Shown here one piece after another: positions 7,352 through 8,798 of a DNA stretch of 8,798 nt (positions are counted from its first letter, which is position 1; each line of letters opens with the position of its first letter). The stretch comes from an uncultured Campylobacter sp. (GTDB lineage: Bacteria; Campylobacterota; Campylobacteria; Campylobacterales; Campylobacteraceae). Under the pieces are notes generated by a model that did not search any database, was not told the origin of the DNA, and saw only the letters and a program-made list of their open reading frames with translations. The stretch spans positions 1 through 8,798 of the forward strand of contig NZ_CALKTS010000198.1 in assembly GCF_937997595.1 (NCBI RefSeq), read 5' to 3'. The position numbers and the translations under genes are program-made.

Positions 7352-7386
7352 ATTTTTGCTATGAAAGCTGGGATTTTAGCAAAAAT
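7352..7386. promoter_or_regulatory. Inverted repeat in the divergent promoter region (possible operator)
   Basis: ATTTTTGCT (7352-7360) and AGCAAAAAT (7378-7386) form a perfect nine-base inverted repeat with a 17-base spacer. The right half-site abuts the predicted -10 of the TRAP small subunit gene and the left half lies just past its likely start point. This placement would suit a transcription factor controlling that promoter, but no regulator gene is in the window. Confidence 0.35.
7373..7378 (-). promoter_or_regulatory. Candidate extended -10 for the TRAP-pycB unit
   Basis: Minus-strand TGCTAAAAT reads as an extended -10 (TGn followed by TAAAAT). A start point near 7366 would leave a leader of about 35 bases before the TTG of the small subunit. 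No -35 is evident, as is usual in campylobacters. Confidence 0.4.
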
Positions 7387-7396
7387 ATCTGCAATT

Positions 7397-7405
7397 TATT
7401 ATAAA
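7397..7405 (+). promoter_or_regulatory. Candidate -10 for the DsbI-like gene
   Basis: TATTATAAA contains two overlapping -10-like hexamers, TATTAT (7397-7402) and TATAAA (7400-7405). Either would start transcription near 7410, giving a short leader with AAAGGA at 7417-7422 before the ATG at 7428. Confidence 0.4.
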
Positions 7406-7427
7406 ATTATGCGCGGAAAGGATTTTT

Positions 7428-8039
7428 ATGATTTTAAAATTTCAAAACAGATACTCTAAAAGATTTCTCGCCTTTTGCGCTATTTGGGCGCTTTTTTGGC
7501 TAGCATTTTCATATTTTTTCTTGCAAAAATTCCTTTTTATCTATCCGGAAAGCTTTAGCATTCACGTGAGATTCGCACTTTGCGCCATAGCGCTAGGAGC
7601 GGCGATTTTAGCAGTTTGCGGCAAGAGCGTTTACGGCGCGGTTTGCGGATATGCGGTATGGTTTTACGGCGCGGCGCTAGGATTTGCCTCATCGCTAAAT
7701 TTAGCTAAAATTCACACGGTACTGCGAGGGAGCGGAGATATGAGCGGGATGAGCGGCTGCGGTGGAGCGGTGAGATTTTTAAATTTTGACATAAGCGCAG
7801 TGCCGATTTTTAAGCCGTTTAACAGCTGCGCATTCGACATACCGGCGGTGCCGACCGATACAGCGCTAGAGGGACTGCAAGCTAAACTGACGGCGCTTTA
7901 TAGCGGAGGCTGGTATCTGTTCCCGGCAAGCAAAAGCGTAGATCTGGCGCAATTTTGGAGCTTTATCTTTATATTTTTCGCAATTATTTGGATGATTGGA
8001 ATTTTTCTTGGATTTTTAAATAAAAAGGCGCGGAGATAG
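7428..8039 (+). CDS. DsbB/DsbI-like membrane protein lacking the first-loop CXXC
   Basis: A 203-residue inner-membrane protein with four predicted helices (about 12-36, 46-64, 69-88 and 174-197) and a long loop between the third and fourth, the DsbB/DsbI layout. DsbB-type proteins reoxidise periplasmic thiol oxidases and pass electrons to quinone. The DsbI relationship rests on AVWFYGAALG in helix 3, the loop cysteines Cys111 and Cys134, and the tail C-A-F-D-I-P-A-V-P ... GGWYLFPAS ... LAQFW, which parallels the DsbI pattern CGYD-P-VP ... GWYL-P ... MAQ. The normal P-C-x-x-C-x-x-x-R of the first loop here reads P-E-S-F-S-I-H-V-R (40-48): both cysteines are gone but Arg48 remains. The frame is intact with AAAGGA before the ATG. 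It may be a non-catalytic or altered-function member. It lacks the C-terminal extension I recall for C. jejuni DsbI. Confidence 0.72.
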   Translation: MILKFQNRYSKRFLAFCAIWALFWLAFSYFFLQKFLFIYPESFSIHVRFALCAIALGAAILAVCGKSVYGAVCGYAVWFYGAALGFASSLNLAKIHTVLRGSGDMSGMSGCGGAVRFLNFDISAVPIFKPFNSCAFDIPAVPTDTALEGLQAKLTALYSGGWYLFPASKSVDLAQFWSFIFIFFAIIWMIGIFLGFLNKKARR

Positions 8040-8049
8040 CCTCTGCGCC
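8021..8049 (-). terminator. Intrinsic terminator of the pilin-like gene
   Basis: GGCGCGGAG (8027-8035) pairs with CTCTGCGCC (8041-8049), nine pairs including one G-U, around a five-base loop holding the DsbI-like gene's TAG. On the minus strand the stem is followed directly by TTTTTA, a good U tract. On the plus strand no T run follows, so the DsbI-like gene gains at most a weak stop. Confidence 0.75.
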
Positions 8050-8056
8050 AAAGAAG

Positions 8057-8440
8057 CTACTGAACAATTACTAATGCATCTGAACTATAAAGGTTGCTTA
8101 TAGTTTTTAGATTTGCCGAATCCCAAACTGTAGCGCACAAACCATTGTATTCTTTTTTTAAGGTAATTTGCGATGCATTGTTATATTTATAAGTAGCACA
8201 AACGGAGCCTTTGGCTTTAATAGGAATTGCTACATTTGTCATGCTAGGAATATCTGAACTATACTGACCTTGTGAAGTATAGTAGCCTATTATATCGCTT
8301 AAAGATGTAACGATGTTTTGAGATGCTCTAACGACCTCTGCATCATCGCGCGTAGCTGCTAGTTTTGGAATGGCAACTGCCGCCAAAACACCTAAAATCA
8401 CGATCACGAAAATTAATTCGATCATAGTAAAGCCCTTCAT
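8057..8440 (-). CDS. Type IV pilin-like / pseudopilin protein
   Basis: A 127-residue prepilin. MKG is the short leader cut by a prepilin peptidase before Phe4, giving FTMIELIFVIVILGVLAAVAIP with the conserved Glu at position 5 of the mature protein. The rest is a short helix (about 25-55) and a small polar domain with two cysteines, Cys81 and Cys102, placed to form a C-terminal disulfide. Such proteins build type IV pili, type II secretion pseudopili or DNA-uptake fibres in the cell envelope. The ATG at 8440 has AAAGGA seven bases upstream. No assembly ATPase, platform protein, peptidase or second pilin gene is nearby, so it stands alone with its own promoter and terminator and the exact system cannot be told. 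Two hand-counted 60-base lines inside it are 33-35% GC, lower than in pckA. Confidence 0.88.
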   Translation of the reverse strand: MKGFTMIELIFVIVILGVLAAVAIPKLAATRDDAEVVRASQNIVTSLSDIIGYYTSQGQYSSDIPSMTNVAIPIKAKGSVCATYKYNNASQITLKKEYNGLCATVWDSANLKTISNLYSSDALVIVQ

Positions 8441-8470
8441 GTTTTTATCCTTTGATAAAAAATTTTTGGA

Positions 8471-8483
8471 CTTATATTATAAG
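8471..8483 (-). promoter_or_regulatory. Promoter -10 of the pilin-like gene within a short palindrome
   Basis: On the minus strand TATAAT (8481-8476) is a consensus -10, placing the start point near 8469 and a leader of about 29 bases before the ATG. The box sits inside the perfect palindrome CTTATA-T-TATAAG (8471-8483). The 63-base gap to cysQ contains no other clear signal. Confidence 0.55.
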
Positions 8484-8503
8484 ACGTTTACTATAAATTT
8501 AGC

Positions 8504-8798
8504 TTAAAAATTCTTTGCGAATTCCAATATTTCAGATAAATTTTTTACCGCATTCGCACCTACCGCCACATAATGATTATTTATCAGGCTTTTTCCGTTA
8601 TAAAGAGGCGCCTTCATCGTCTTGAGATCCACTACCGCTCCGCCGCTTTGATGCAGCAAAAAATCCCCAGCGGCGATGTCCCAAAGCGAGCAGTCGCTAA
8701 ATCTCGCATACGCGCTGGCGCCTCCCTCGGCTAAGATGCAAAATTTTATCGCAGAGCCTTTGCGCACGAGCTGCATTCCAAATTTTTGCGCGAATTGC
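8504..8798 (-). CDS. cysQ: 3'(2'),5'-bisphosphate nucleotidase / inositol monophosphatase family, C-terminal part (partial)
   Basis: The last 97 residues of a gene whose start lies beyond the right edge; the frame stays open upstream of an internal Met codon at 8776. The segment GSAIKFCILAEGGASAYARF followed by LWDIAAGDFLLHQSGG matches the C-terminal half of the CysQ family. The Asp of WDIAAG is the conserved metal-binding residue of these Mg-dependent, lithium-sensitive phosphatases. CysQ hydrolyses adenosine 3',5'-bisphosphate, a by-product of sulfate assimilation, in the cytoplasm. The match is to the IMPase/CysQ superfamily, and the LKFC-LAEG-A-Y-RF pattern favours CysQ over inositol monophosphatase. 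The start, first metal-binding motifs and upstream neighbours are not visible. Confidence 0.78.
   Translation of the reverse strand, partial: QFAQKFGMQLVRKGSAIKFCILAEGGASAYARFSDCSLWDIAAGDFLLHQSGGAVVDLKTMKAPLYNGKSLINNHYVAVGANAVKNLSEILEFAKNF

Noticed and set aside
7332..7427. Sigma54 (-24/-12) promoter for the TRAP genes
   Set aside because: No GG...GC pair with the required spacing was found; an extended sigma70-type -10 fits better.
8504..8776. Short stand-alone 90-residue gene starting at the ATG at 8776
   Set aside because: The frame continues to the window edge and the family needs about 160 or more further N-terminal residues, so this is a truncated view of a longer gene, not a small gene or pseudogene.
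1..8798. CRISPR array, insertion sequence or phage genes
   Set aside because: No regularly spaced repeats, transposase, integrase or terminal repeats were seen. The recurring AAATTT/TAAAATTT words are dispersed and typical of the genus.

Overview
The window looks like chromosomal DNA of a Campylobacter-type epsilonproteobacterium (Campylobacterota), probably one of the higher-GC oral species rather than C. jejuni. The reasons are the neighbouring pckA and pycB genes (an arrangement I recall from C. jejuni), the abundance of AAATTT and TAAAATTT words between and inside genes, sigma70 -10 boxes without a clear -35, and a DsbI-type membrane protein. It is a dense, ordinary gene-coding region. 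I see no insertion sequence, prophage, CRISPR array, tRNA or rRNA.

Layout. Bases 2-283 (+) hold the 3' end of an unrecognised gene. Converging on it is a minus-strand unit, pckA (3294-1711) followed by a CAP-domain lipoprotein gene (1736-384). These two overlap by 26 bases, are led by a TATAAT promoter just upstream of pckA, and end in an intrinsic terminator. A second minus-strand unit is a TRAP-transporter small subunit (7331-6762), large subunit (6668-5307) and pycB (5265-3427), closed by a 12-bp hairpin at 3391-3420. Divergent from it is a DsbB/DsbI-like membrane protein (7428-8039, +). Beyond that are a single type IV pilin-like gene (8440-8057, -) with its own promoter and terminator, and the 3' end of a cysQ-like phosphatase gene (8798-8504, -), cut by the window edge.

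How the genes may work together. PycB, with an unlinked biotin carboxylase subunit, would make oxaloacetate from pyruvate, and PckA would convert oxaloacetate to phosphoenolpyruvate. This is the entry to gluconeogenesis, on which campylobacters depend. The TRAP permeases upstream of pycB resemble the branch that includes 2-oxoacid and lactate carriers, so uptake of a substrate for this node is plausible but unproven. No substrate-binding subunit is present.

The most unusual item is the DsbI-like protein. It keeps the family's membrane topology, the conserved Arg48 and the second-loop cysteine pair, but the first-loop CXXC that normally passes electrons to quinone reads E-S-F-S. Also notable is the CAP lipoprotein, which carries both an N-terminal lipobox and a C-terminal Gly-Gly/membrane-helix/Arg-rich tail.
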